Shown here piece by piece: positions 16,997-24,672 of a DNA stretch of 39,076 nt. The translations under genes were made by a program, and so were the position numbers. The DNA is taken from contig CADBXF010000013.1 of the NCBI GenBank assembly GCA_902798585.1, positions 1 to 39,076 of the forward strand. The letters are read 5' to 3'. Source of the DNA: an uncultured Lachnospiraceae bacterium (GTDB lineage: Bacteria; Bacillota; Clostridia; Lachnospirales; Lachnospiraceae). The notes under the pieces are model-generated. The model was not told the origin of the DNA and searched no databases. It was given only the letters and a program-made list of their open reading frames with translations. Within the stretch, counting starts at the first letter, position 1. Every line of letters starts with the position of its first letter.

Positions 16997-16999
16997 TTA

Positions 17000-17122
17000 A
17001 ACAACCCATGGGGGAGTAGCAGACGCGGAACACCGCGCGGCAGGTCGTCATCACGATGAGCAATCATCCGGCTTACCGTTAAATATGCGAGACTCATGTA
17101 TGCTTTGCCGTACATGGTTTCT
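17000..17122 (+). ncRNA. yybP-ykoY (manganese) riboswitch
   Basis: The strongly conserved GGGGAGTAGC is at 17011-17020. It is followed by TCGTCATCACGA (17044-17055), CCGGCTTACCG (17068-17078) and GCGAGACTCATG (17087-17098), ending in a hairpin CATGTA/TACATG (17095-17100 with 17110-17115). The outer AAAC..CCATG pairs with CATGGTTT. These are the hallmark elements of the Mn2+-sensing yybP-ykoY class, usually an ON switch before Mn exporters. Here a terminator follows and the next gene is an ABC exporter. Confidence 0.85.
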
Positions 17123-17150
17123 GCGTTCACTTCGCCGACAGAGAATTCGG

Positions 17151-17186
17151 GACCGGTTACGGCACAAGCTGTATCCGGTCTTTTTT
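17151..17186 (+). terminator. Riboswitch expression-platform terminator
   Basis: GACCGG (17151-17156) pairs with CCGGTC (17175-17180), followed by six Ts. It lies just 3' of the riboswitch, as expected for transcription control. Confidence 0.8.
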
Positions 17187-17237
17187 GCGCGCATAATACA
17201 GGCGCGGAGGGAACGGAAGAAAAATCTCAAAAAGGGC

Positions 17238-17267
17238 TTGACAGTTGAGCAACGATTCAATTATAAT
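17238..17267 (+). promoter_or_regulatory. Second promoter before the ABC exporter, with possible operator
   Basis: TTGACA (17238-17243), 18-base spacer, TATAAT (17262-17267). The -10 is flanked by CGATTCA (17253-17259) and TGAATCG (17293-17299), and TGAACA is repeated between them. A repressor could bind here. The exporter genes can thus be expressed without the riboswitch. Confidence 0.8.
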
Positions 17268-17342
17268 GTGAACAGATGAACAAACATTCAACTGAATCGG
17301 AGCGATTGCGGGCCGCATCCGAAAAGAAAAGGAGAAAAGAAC

Positions 17343-18044
17343 ATGAGTTTCGTGGAAATCCGAGATGTGAAGAAGAGCTACGGAGAAGGGGAAGCCAGGC
17401 AAACGGTGCTTTCCGGCGTGGACATTGCGATTGAGAAGGGCGAATTTTGCGTGCTGTTAGGGCCTTCCGGCAGCGGCAAGTCGACCCTTCTTAATATTAT
17501 CGGCGGAATCGACAGCGCCGACGAGGGGTATGTGATGATCGACGGCGAGAAGACCGCGGACATGAGCGAATCGCGCCTGACGCAGTACCGCAGGAACCAT
17601 CTGGGGTATGTGTTTCAGCTCTACAATCTGATTCCGAACCTGACGGTTCGCGAGAATATCGAGGTCGGCGCGTATCTGAGCAAGAAGCCGTTGCCGGTCG
17701 ATGACCTGCTGAAGACGCTCGGCCTTTACGAGCATCGCCACAAGCTGCCGACGCAGCTCTCGGGCGGCCAGCAGCAGCGCACCGCCATCGGGCGTGCGGT
17801 CATCAAAAACCCCGACATTTTGCTCTGCGACGAGCCGACAGGCGCACTGGATTACAACACTTCGAAAGAGATTCTGACGCTTCTTGAGCGCATCAACAAA
17901 GAGTATGGCAACACCGTCATCATGGTGACGCACAACGATGCGCTGAAGAACATGGCGGACCGCGTCGTGAAGCTTCGCGACGGCAAGGTGAGCCGCAATT
18001 ATCTGAACGAAAATAAGCAGCCGGTCAGCGAGATTGAGTGGTAA
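17343..18044 (+). CDS. ABC transporter ATPase, MacB/LolD-type
   Basis: 233 residues. Walker [10 protein letters not shown] (40-48), Q-loop VFQLYNL (90-96), signature LSGGQQQR (139-146), Walker B and D-loop DEPTGALD (163-170), H-loop VTHND. The ALD ending and size are typical of ATPases paired with FtsX-like permeases, which drive efflux of peptides, antibiotics or lipids, or signal to the surface. GGAG with 8 bases to the ATG. It is followed after 12 bases by its permease. The upstream manganese riboswitch raises metal-linked regulation as a question. Confidence 0.93.
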   Translation: MSFVEIRDVKKSYGEGEARQTVLSGVDIAIEKGEFCVLLGPSGSGKSTLLNIIGGIDSADEGYVMIDGEKTADMSESRLTQYRRNHLGYVFQLYNLIPNLTVRENIEVGAYLSKKPLPVDDLLKTLGLYEHRHKLPTQLSGGQQQRTAIGRAVIKNPDILLCDEPTGALDYNTSKEILTLLERINKEYGNTVIMVTHNDALKNMADRVVKLRDGKVSRNYLNENKQPVSEIEW

Positions 18045-18056
18045 GGGGGGAATCGT

Positions 18057-20372
18057 ATGAGAAATCCGATGAACCGACGCCTGCCTCGCGAACTCAAGGC
18101 AGACTTCGGAAAATATCTGGTCATTTTCCTCTTCCTCGTCATGGTCGTTTCCGTGGTTTCGGGCTTTTTGGTGGCAAACGCGGGCATTGCGGATGCATAC
18201 ACCCGAAACATGCGGGAGAGCAGGATGGAGGACGGCCACCTCGCATTTAATGTGCGGCCGGATGAGGAGTTTTTGCAAAAGCTTGCGGCAGGTGCGGACG
18301 CCGATTTCCACCGCGCGGACTTCTTTGAGGAGGAAGACGCGGACGGCACGACCTTCCGTGTGTATCGCTTCAATGAGGAAGTGAATGTGCCCGAAGTGAC
18401 GGACGGACGCCTTCCGCAGAGCGCGGGCGAGATTGCGATTGACAATCTTCATGCGCACAAGGAGGATATCAAAGTCGGCGATCGGCTGAATATCGGCGGA
18501 AAGGAGGTAACCGTCGTCGGACTGTTGGCATTTCCGAATTACAGTTCGCTGTTTAAGGATAACGCGGATCTGATGTTTGAGGTCGAAAAATTCGGCATCG
18601 GCCTGATGTCCCCGCAGGGCTATGACGCGTTTGCGTCCGGGCATGAGACCATCGGCTACGCATGGATTTACCGCGGGAAACCGGCGACGGACAAGGCGAA
18701 GCAGGAGGCTGCAGAGAAGGTTCTCGCGGCGCTTCGGGACGAATTGATTGCGACGAACAGCGAAATCGTACAGCGCGCCTTGGCCGGCGAGACGGGACTC
18801 ACGATGCTCGAGGTTTCGGACTTCCTTCCGGAGTATGAGAACAAGGCGATACAGTTTGCGGGCGAAGACATGAGCGGCGACGAGGGCGCGATGGTTGTGT
18901 TCCTCTATATCGTCATCGCGGTGCTTGCATTTATCGTGGCGGTCACGACCGTGAACACGCTCTCGAAGGAGGCCGGCGTCATCGGAACGCTCCGTGCGTC
19001 GGGCTACACCAGAGGCGAGATGGTAAGGCACTACATGATTCTGCCGCTTGCTACATTTTTCGCGGGGCTCCTTGCGGGAAATGTGCTCGGCTACACGCTG
19101 ATGCGCGATTTCATGGCGTCAATCTACGGCGAGATGTATTCGCTCGGAAAGGTGAAGACATTCTGGAACGCCGATGCGTTTGTGAAGACGACGGCGATTC
19201 CCGCAGTCATCATGATTGCCGTCAATGCGACGATTCTTCTGTGGAAACTTCGAATCGGGCCGCTGCAGTACCTGCGCCGGGAGATCTCCGGAAGAAAGAA
19301 GAAGCGCGCGCTCAGGTTGTCACGGAAAATTCCGTTCGCTTGGAGATTCCGCATCCGCATTTTGCTTCAGAATCTTCCGAACTACATCACGATGTCCGTG
19401 GGAATCGTTTTGGCCGGCGCCATCATCATCTTCGGCCTGATGTTCGAGCCGCTGCTTACGACCGTTGCGCAGCGCATCTCCGACACGAGCATCAGCCGCT
19501 ATCAGTATATCCTGAAGACTCCCGAGGAAGCGGGCGGCGACGCGGAGAAATTCGCGATTGCGACGCTTGAGACCACGCACGAAAAATACAAGACCGACGA
19601 GGTTTCGGTCTACGGCATCAAGGCGGATAGCAAGTTCATCAAGACTGCGATTCCGGCCGGACAGGCGCTTCTTTCCAACGGCTTTATGGACAAATACAAT
19701 GTGAAGAAGGGCGATACGGTCCGTCTCTACGACAAATACGCGGACAGGACCTACGAGTTCACCGTTGCCGGCGAATACCCCTACGAGGCGGCCCTCTCGG
19801 TGTTTATGAACCTCGGGGAATTCAACGAGACCTTTGAGAAGACGCCCGACTATTACAGCGGATATTTTGCGGACCGTGAGCTGACGGAGCTTGCGGAGTC
19901 GAATGTGTACCTCCGCCTTGACAGCAGCATGTTCGGAAACTTCGCGGAACAGCTCTGGAAATCCTTTGCGGATCTCATGGGCCCCGTAAAATGGTTCGGC
20001 ATCCTCATGTTCGTGCTGATGGTCTACCTCCTCGCGAAGCAGATTATCGAGCGCAACCAGACGAGCATCTCCATGACGAAGATTTTGGGCTTCACCGGCG
20101 GTGAGATCGGCGGACTGTATATCGTCTCGACATCCCTTGTGGTTGTCGCAAGTCTCTTCCTCGCGGTGCCGCTTGTGGATTGGCTTCTCCGCCTGATTTT
20201 CCGGGGCTATCTGTATGAGCGCATGAGCGGCTACCTTCCGTACTGTGTGAGCGCCGACTGCTATTGGAAAATGATTCTTCTCGGAATCGCGAGCTACGCG
20301 GTCGTTGTGGCGCTCCAGCTTCTGAAGATTCGCCGAATCCCGAAGAGCGAGGCGCTCAAGACGCTCGAGTAA
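18057..20372 (+). CDS. FtsX-like ABC exporter permease
   Basis: 771 residues. One N-terminal membrane helix (about 21-43) is followed by a large extracellular domain (about 50-280). Three helices (about 283-400) form the first FtsX core. A second half has a helix near 450, another extracellular domain (about 480-640) and three C-terminal helices. The duplicated FtsX plan matches the large permeases of MacB-type exporters. AAGGGGGG precedes the ATG by 7 bases. It ends at a terminator shared with yqeG. The substrate is unknown. Confidence 0.9.
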   Translation: MRNPMNRRLPRELKADFGKYLVIFLFLVMVVSVVSGFLVANAGIADAYTRNMRESRMEDGHLAFNVRPDEEFLQKLAAGADADFHRADFFEEEDADGTTFRVYRFNEEVNVPEVTDGRLPQSAGEIAIDNLHAHKEDIKVGDRLNIGGKEVTVVGLLAFPNYSSLFKDNADLMFEVEKFGIGLMSPQGYDAFASGHETIGYAWIYRGKPATDKAKQEAAEKVLAALRDELIATNSEIVQRALAGETGLTMLEVSDFLPEYENKAIQFAGEDMSGDEGAMVVFLYIVIAVLAFIVAVTTVNTLSKEAGVIGTLRASGYTRGEMVRHYMILPLATFFAGLLAGNVLGYTLMRDFMASIYGEMYSLGKVKTFWNADAFVKTTAIPAVIMIAVNATILLWKLRIGPLQYLRREISGRKKKRALRLSRKIPFAWRFRIRILLQNLPNYITMSVGIVLAGAIIIFGLMFEPLLTTVAQRISDTSISRYQYILKTPEEAGGDAEKFAIATLETTHEKYKTDEVSVYGIKADSKFIKTAIPAGQALLSNGFMDKYNVKKGDTVRLYDKYADRTYEFTVAGEYPYEAALSVFMNLGEFNETFEKTPDYYSGYFADRELTELAESNVYLRLDSSMFGNFAEQLWKSFADLMGPVKWFGILMFVLMVYLLAKQIIERNQTSISMTKILGFTGGEIGGLYIVSTSLVVVASLFLAVPLVDWLLRLIFRGYLYERMSGYLPYCVSADCYWKMILLGIASYAVVVALQLLKIRRIPKSEALKTLE

Positions 20373-20428
20373 CGCCGGCGGCGCGGCGTTTTTCGGAAAA
20401 TGCCAGCGACAATTCCATAGGAAAAAAG

Positions 20429-20459
20429 AAATTGCCCGGAGGTTATCCGGGCAATTTTT
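20429..20459. terminator. Bidirectional terminator shared by the permease and yqeG genes
   Basis: AAATTGCCCGG (20429-20439), seven-base loop and CCGGGCAATTT (20447-20457), with A runs on the left and T runs on the right. The yqeG stop codon lies in the loop, so one arm also encodes the YqeG C-terminus. Confidence 0.88.
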
Positions 20460-20982
20460 CGGCTGCGCGCTCGGCGCAGGCTGTTTTGCGGCAGTTTCGT
20501 TTGTAAAATGCCAGAACGATTCGCTCTATGGGGCGCTTCAGCACGATGTGCGGATCCTCCCTGCGCGAAATCGGCCGGACGAGAACGGAAGGAATTCCCG
20601 CGCGGTTGGCGCCGAGAATGTCCGTGAAGAGCTGGTCTCCGAAGAAGAGTGTTGTCTCGGGGGATGTTCCGAGAAGCTCCATGGCTTTTCGGTAGCTCTT
20701 CGGGTTGGGCTTGGCGGCGCGGTAGAGATATTTCATGCCGACCGGGTCGGCGAACGATTTTACGCGCCGTTCGCAGCCGTTGCTCAGAAACAGAACGCCG
20801 AAGCCGATGTCGCGAAGCCGCGCGAGAAACGCAAGACTCTCCGGGGTCTGGTCGGTTTTGTGCACGACAATCGTGTTGTCGATATCGAAAATGATACCGC
20901 GATAGCCCTCGCGGTATTTTGCCTCAAAATCGTAATTGTAGACGCTTTCGACGCTTTCCGTAGGATAAAGGGACTGAAACAA
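20443..20982 (-). CDS. yqeG: YqeG family HAD IIIA-type phosphatase
   Basis: A 179-residue cytoplasmic HAD hydrolase. Motif I is FDIDNTIVVHK (32-42) with the catalytic Asp pair, motif II FLSNG, the conserved Lys is in AKPNPKSYRKAM, and motif IV is FGDQLFTDILGANRAGI. YRGIIFDIDNT and the C-terminal PI..RE pattern are typical of the YqeG group of Firmicutes, whose substrate is not settled. The start is a TTG at 20982 with GGAG 6 bases upstream. Its 3' end lies within a terminator hairpin. Confidence 0.9.
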   Translation of the reverse strand: MFQSLYPTESVESVYNYDFEAKYREGYRGIIFDIDNTIVVHKTDQTPESLAFLARLRDIGFGVLFLSNGCERRVKSFADPVGMKYLYRAAKPNPKSYRKAMELLGTSPETTLFFGDQLFTDILGANRAGIPSVLVRPISRREDPHIVLKRPIERIVLAFYKRNCRKTACAERAAEKLPG

Positions 20983-21003
20983 GGGAATCTCCGTTCATGA
21001 ATG

Positions 21004-21041
21004 AAATTGACCGGCTGTAATGTGCCACAGTCGGTCAATTT
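21004..21041. terminator. Terminator between the membrane-protein gene and yqeG
   Basis: AAATTGACCGgCTGT ... ACAGtCGGTCAATTT forms a long stem. On the minus strand it follows the stop at 21084 and would end the glycan operon before yqeG; the T tail is short. Confidence 0.65.
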
Positions 21042-21083
21042 GTCGTTTCTAAGGTTACCTGAGCGCTGCGCGGGATTGTCCGA

Positions 21084-21731
21084 TTACTCGGCGTCAGCCT
21101 TGACAAGGCCGAGCTTCTCAATCCATTTGTCGAGCGGAAGCGCAAGAATGATTGCGATTACCACAAAATGGCAGAGGCAGAATACAAGACCCTCCGTCCA
21201 GGTCAGCGGGCGGCCGAACAGGATGATAATGTGGTATGCATAGTCGAGCGATTTTGCGAGAGGCTCGCCGTGCGCGGTGTTAAAGCTGAGGTCCAAAAGA
21301 CCGGAGAAGATCATCAGGATACCTGCGGTGCAGATCTTGATGGAACGGCCGGGCTTTCCTCCGCCCATGCGGTATGCGAACGCTACGGACATGATAATCA
21401 GCGGGTAGCACAGGAAATAGAGGTTCGTGTACATCTCGCCCTGAGCAGGGGTTCCGAGGGTACCGAAGATACCGTAGTAGCTTGCCCGCGGGATGATGAG
21501 CATCAGGAACGGGAAGAACGGCAGAATGGTCAGAAGGAAGCCGTATTTCGTCTTGTTCGGGAAGAAGCTGATGCCGATTACCGCGAAGAAGAAGATGATA
21601 AACTTCACAATCAGCCACCAGAACTCATCAATCTCCGACTGGTGCGGAAGGCAGAACCAGATGAGCAGGGCGCCGGCGCCACCGATGGCAAGTGCTACGA
21701 GCCATAAATACTTTTGCAGGAAACTTTTCAT
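21084..21731 (-). CDS. Integral membrane protein of unknown function
   Basis: 215 residues with about six hydrophobic segments (near 9-27, 38-56, 62-82, 100-122, 135-152 and 180-200), a short N-terminus and a charged C-terminus. I do not recognise the family. AGGAGAG lies 6 bases before the ATG. It is last in the operon with ubiA-like and two GT2 genes, 18 bases after the second, so a role in membrane-linked glycan synthesis or transport is a context-based guess. Confidence 0.7.
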   Translation of the reverse strand: MKSFLQKYLWLVALAIGGAGALLIWFCLPHQSEIDEFWWLIVKFIIFFFAVIGISFFPNKTKYGFLLTILPFFPFLMLIIPRASYYGIFGTLGTPAQGEMYTNLYFLCYPLIIMSVAFAYRMGGGKPGRSIKICTAGILMIFSGLLDLSFNTAHGEPLAKSLDYAYHIIILFGRPLTWTEGLVFCLCHFVVIAIILALPLDKWIEKLGLVKADAE

Positions 21732-21749
21732 TGAATTCTCTCCTATCTT

Positions 21750-22595
21750 TTATTCTTGTGACAGCATCTCGAATTTCTTCTGCTGTTCCTTGGAGACATG
21801 AACTCCGAAGACAGCCTGTTTTGTATAGAGAAGTGTCAGAAGGGCTCTGACATCGAGATGTTTTTTGTACTTCTTAATCAGATAGCGCATGTTCTCCGCG
21901 CACTGCTTCTTCTTGTTGTCGAAGTTGCTCGCATGCATCAGATGGTAGTTGTTTGCCTCCGTGGAGTAGCCGAAGGTAAGTCCTTTTAAATACAGGCGGA
22001 TGCCGAGGTCAAGATCCTCGTGGCCCCATTTGGAGAAGGACTCGTCAAAGCCGCCGACATCGAGGAGAGCCTGCCGGTCTACGGAAACGTTGCCGGTGTA
22101 GAAGTTCATCCAGCGGATGCGGCTCTTTGCGCCGTTGCCGAAGGCGTATTTTTCGACTTCGCCGTTCTGTTCGCAGAAATCGCGAAGCCCTTCGGGCTCT
22201 TCGTAGAAGCGGTCGATGTCGGAATCCTTCATGAACAGCTGGTTGCGCTGTCCGAGCACGACGCCGTAGCCCGCCTTGTGGAGCGAGTAGTGCGATTCGA
22301 CATAGGTGGGAGATACCACGCGGTCGTCGTCAAGGAAAATGACAATCTCGCCGCTTGCCGCCTCGATTCCTTTGTTGCGCGCACGAGCACGGCCGATGTT
22401 CTGTTCGCTGATGACGGCGATCGGCTCGTAGGAGAGCTGCAGAGCGCGGAAGCCGTCGATCACCTCGGGGTCGCAGCCGTCGAAGACGACAATCACCTCG
22501 ACCTCGTCGGTAATCTGCCCCTCGAGCGATTTCAGCACGAGGCGCAGGCGGTTCAGCTTGTTGAGAGTGGGAATTACAATGCTTGCTTTTTTCAT
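21750..22595 (-). CDS. Family 2 glycosyltransferase
   Basis: 281 residues. A GT-A fold begins ASIVIPTLNK. EQNIGRARARN and the metal-binding FLDDDR motif follow. The C-terminal half has FYTGNVSVDR, GGFDESFSKWGHEDLDLGIR and a late His (YHLMHAS), the pattern of galactosyltransferase-like GT2 enzymes. No membrane helix, so cytoplasmic, acting on a lipid-linked acceptor (inferred). The ATG at 22595 has GGGGG 8 bases upstream; a GTG at 22601 is a weaker alternative. It is a tandem paralogue of the next upstream gene. Confidence 0.88.
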   Translation of the reverse strand: MKKASIVIPTLNKLNRLRLVLKSLEGQITDEVEVIVVFDGCDPEVIDGFRALQLSYEPIAVISEQNIGRARARNKGIEAASGEIVIFLDDDRVVSPTYVESHYSLHKAGYGVVLGQRNQLFMKDSDIDRFYEEPEGLRDFCEQNGEVEKYAFGNGAKSRIRWMNFYTGNVSVDRQALLDVGGFDESFSKWGHEDLDLGIRLYLKGLTFGYSTEANNYHLMHASNFDNKKKQCAENMRYLIKKYKKHLDVRALLTLLYTKQAVFGVHVSKEQQKKFEMLSQE

Positions 22596-22610
22596 GGTCA
22601 CATCCCCCTG

Positions 22611-23429
22611 TTACAGTTTCAACTTTGCCTTCAGAGTGTAGAAGCGGATTGCGCCGCCGAGCACGCGGTCGTCGGGAAATTTCGACTTCAGGTGCTTTAA
22701 GTTAATCAGCTCCTCCTTCGCCTTCTGCGCTTTTACATGCGGGTGAAGGAGATGGTAGCAGATGATGCTGTTGTCCTGGTAGTAGGGGATGTCTTTCTGC
22801 GCGAGGCGGTATCCGACATCGGTGTCCTCGTAGCCCCAGCCCTTGAATGATTCGTCGAAGCCCGCGATGTCGTTCATCAGGCAGCGGTCGATGGAGACAT
22901 TGCCGGTGATAAAGGTCATGAAGCGGTAGCTGCCGCGCGGCTTGCGCACGAACCATTTTTTGATGTTATAGTAAAACTCTTTCTTGCTGTGCTTGCTTAC
23001 AAAGTCGAGCACATCCTCAAGCCGGTTTTCGTTCATGAGGTCGAGAAGCTCATTTTCCGTGACCTTCGCATCCATGCGCTCGCCCAGGACGACGCAGGGC
23101 TCGCCGGTGTGCCGTGCAAGGTGTCCCTTGATGAAATCGCCGCGCGTGAGGCGGTCGTCGTCAAGGAAAATGACCACATCGCCGGTCGCCTCCCGAAGGC
23201 CTAAGTTTCTCGCCGCTGCGCGGCCTACATTTTGCTTGCTGATGATGGGCTTGATGTCCATCGACCAGGTGAAGGTTTTGAATTCCTCGACGGTTTCCTC
23301 CCTGCACCCGTCAAACACGACAATGACCTCCGTCTCGTCGGTCATCTGCGGCTCAAGACACTTCAGGGTGAGATAGAGTCTCGAGTTTTTGTCCTTTGTG
23401 GGGATGATAATGCTGCATTTTTTACCCAT
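22611..23429 (-). CDS. Family 2 glycosyltransferase
   Basis: 272 residues. It starts KKCSIIIPTKDK and has KQNVGRAAARN, FLDDDR, FITGNVSIDR, AGFDESFKGWGYEDTDVGYR and a late His motif (CYHLLHPH). It shares almost every block with the adjacent GT2, including an identical VIVVFDGC stretch, so the two arose by tandem duplication. The ATG at 23429 was chosen because the catalytic fold begins there; the open frame upstream to 23687 overlaps the ubiA-like gene. The ribosome site is weak (GGAAAGAGAG). Confidence 0.87.
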   Translation of the reverse strand: MGKKCSIIIPTKDKNSRLYLTLKCLEPQMTDETEVIVVFDGCREETVEEFKTFTWSMDIKPIISKQNVGRAAARNLGLREATGDVVIFLDDDRLTRGDFIKGHLARHTGEPCVVLGERMDAKVTENELLDLMNENRLEDVLDFVSKHSKKEFYYNIKKWFVRKPRGSYRFMTFITGNVSIDRCLMNDIAGFDESFKGWGYEDTDVGYRLAQKDIPYYQDNSIICYHLLHPHVKAQKAKEELINLKHLKSKFPDDRVLGGAIRFYTLKAKLKL

Positions 23430-23452
23430 GGTTTTTCTCTCTTTCCGTGATT

Positions 23453-24418
23453 CTACACAGTGTAGGACCGTACAATGCAAATCGAAACAAACAACACCGT
23501 CCAGAGCAGAAGACATGCTCGCATGGGCCGGTCTTTGTAGACAATCAGCTCCGGACTTCCGGCGATGGTCGATTTTTCGTTCAGGAAATGATACCGGAAA
23601 ATGCCGTACATCAGCACGGGTGCCGTCGTGAACAGCGCTTTGATTTCCGAGGTATAGACAAAAATCGCATAGGACATGATGGTGCATGTCATCAGCATGA
23701 TAATCAGTTGCTCAAGCTGTGCGATGGAGCAGCCGTTCAGCGACTCGCGGAAGCCGGCGGAATCGTTGCCGAGAAGCTTGATTTCGCTGCAGCGCTTGCC
23801 GATGCCGATGAACAGCGTTAAGAACATTACAAAAAGGATGAACCAGATGTTGCACGACTCGCCCACGGGCTTGTGAAGAATCCGGAAGCCGGCGCACAGG
23901 CGCAAAATGAAGCCGAGCGAAATCGTGAATACATCGATGAACATCAGCTTCTTCAAAAAGAGCGTGTAAGCGATGTTGATGACAAAATACGCGAGAATGA
24001 TGCCCGCCACGACCTTGTCAAAGAAAAATGCCCCGACCAGGCTGGTTGCAAGCAACAGCCCGAACAAAAGGTAGGCGACGGGAATCGGAACCGCGCCGGA
24101 CGCAATCGGGCGGGTTCGCTTTATCGGGTGCGCGCGATCCTTGGCCACATCGAAGATATCGTTCATGATGTAGACGGAGGAGCTCACGAAGCAGAACAGG
24201 AGCGCACCGAGGGCGCAGCGTGTAATCTGCGACAGGGACGGGATTGCGAAGACAAAGAGAAGCGGAACGAAGACAAAACCGTTCTTGATCCACTGCTTCA
24301 CGCGAATCAACTGAACGGTCGATTTGAGCAGCCGGCCTCCTTCGGGAATATCCAGAGCGTAGGCAGGTTGCGCAGAGATACGGATGGCGGCATCGCCTGA
24401 GGATCGGAAAGCTTTCAT
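23453..24418 (-). CDS. UbiA-family prenyltransferase, DPPR-synthase-like
   Basis: About 321 residues with roughly eight to nine membrane helices. The first UbiA motif is YIMNDIFDVAKDR followed by HPIKRTRPIASG; this form is characteristic of decaprenyl-phosphate phosphoribosyltransferases, which join PRPP to a polyprenyl phosphate. The early RVKQWIKNGFVF fits this group. It would make a lipid-linked pentose donor for the two downstream GT2 enzymes (inferred). The ATG at 24418 has no clear ribosome site; a TTG lies at 24437-24439. A short leader ORF with a strong site lies just upstream (24424-24468). Confidence 0.85.
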   Translation of the reverse strand: MKAFRSSGDAAIRISAQPAYALDIPEGGRLLKSTVQLIRVKQWIKNGFVFVPLLFVFAIPSLSQITRCALGALLFCFVSSSVYIMNDIFDVAKDRAHPIKRTRPIASGAVPIPVAYLLFGLLLATSLVGAFFFDKVVAGIILAYFVINIAYTLFLKKLMFIDVFTISLGFILRLCAGFRILHKPVGESCNIWFILFVMFLTLFIGIGKRCSEIKLLGNDSAGFRESLNGCSIAQLEQLIIMLMTCTIMSYAIFVYTSEIKALFTTAPVLMYGIFRYHFLNEKSTIAGSPELIVYKDRPMRACLLLWTVLFVSICIVRSYTV

Positions 24419-24572
24419 GACAATTATACGCAATGACAAAAACCAGGCACCCGGGGCGCAGGGATCACTGCATACTCTCCTTTCTTTGATTGTTAACGAC
24501 CGATAAACGACAAAACAACAAAGCTCTAAATAATCGCATTCATTAGATATCGAAAAAGCAAAGACAATCAGT

Positions 24573-24601
24573 ATTATATTTTAGTTTTTTCAAAATTGCA
24601 A
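24573..24601 (-). promoter_or_regulatory. Promoter of the ubiA-GT2-GT2 operon
   Basis: Minus strand TTGCAA (24596-24601), 17-base spacer, TATAAT (24573-24578), in AT-rich DNA. The leader to the ubiA-like start is about 150 nt. Confidence 0.7.
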
Positions 24602-24672
24602 CAACAAATTGACGGAAAAAAATACAAATTTTCGATTAATTCGAAGAATATGGCCGAAAATCGCAAACAAAG

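Noticed and set aside
17085..17279. 64-codon ORF inside and after the manganese riboswitch
   Set aside because: It overlaps the aptamer, terminator and next promoter, and has no ribosome site.
17457..19031. 524-codon minus-strand frame opposite the ABC exporter
   Set aside because: It crosses two real plus-strand genes and their junction; no motif.
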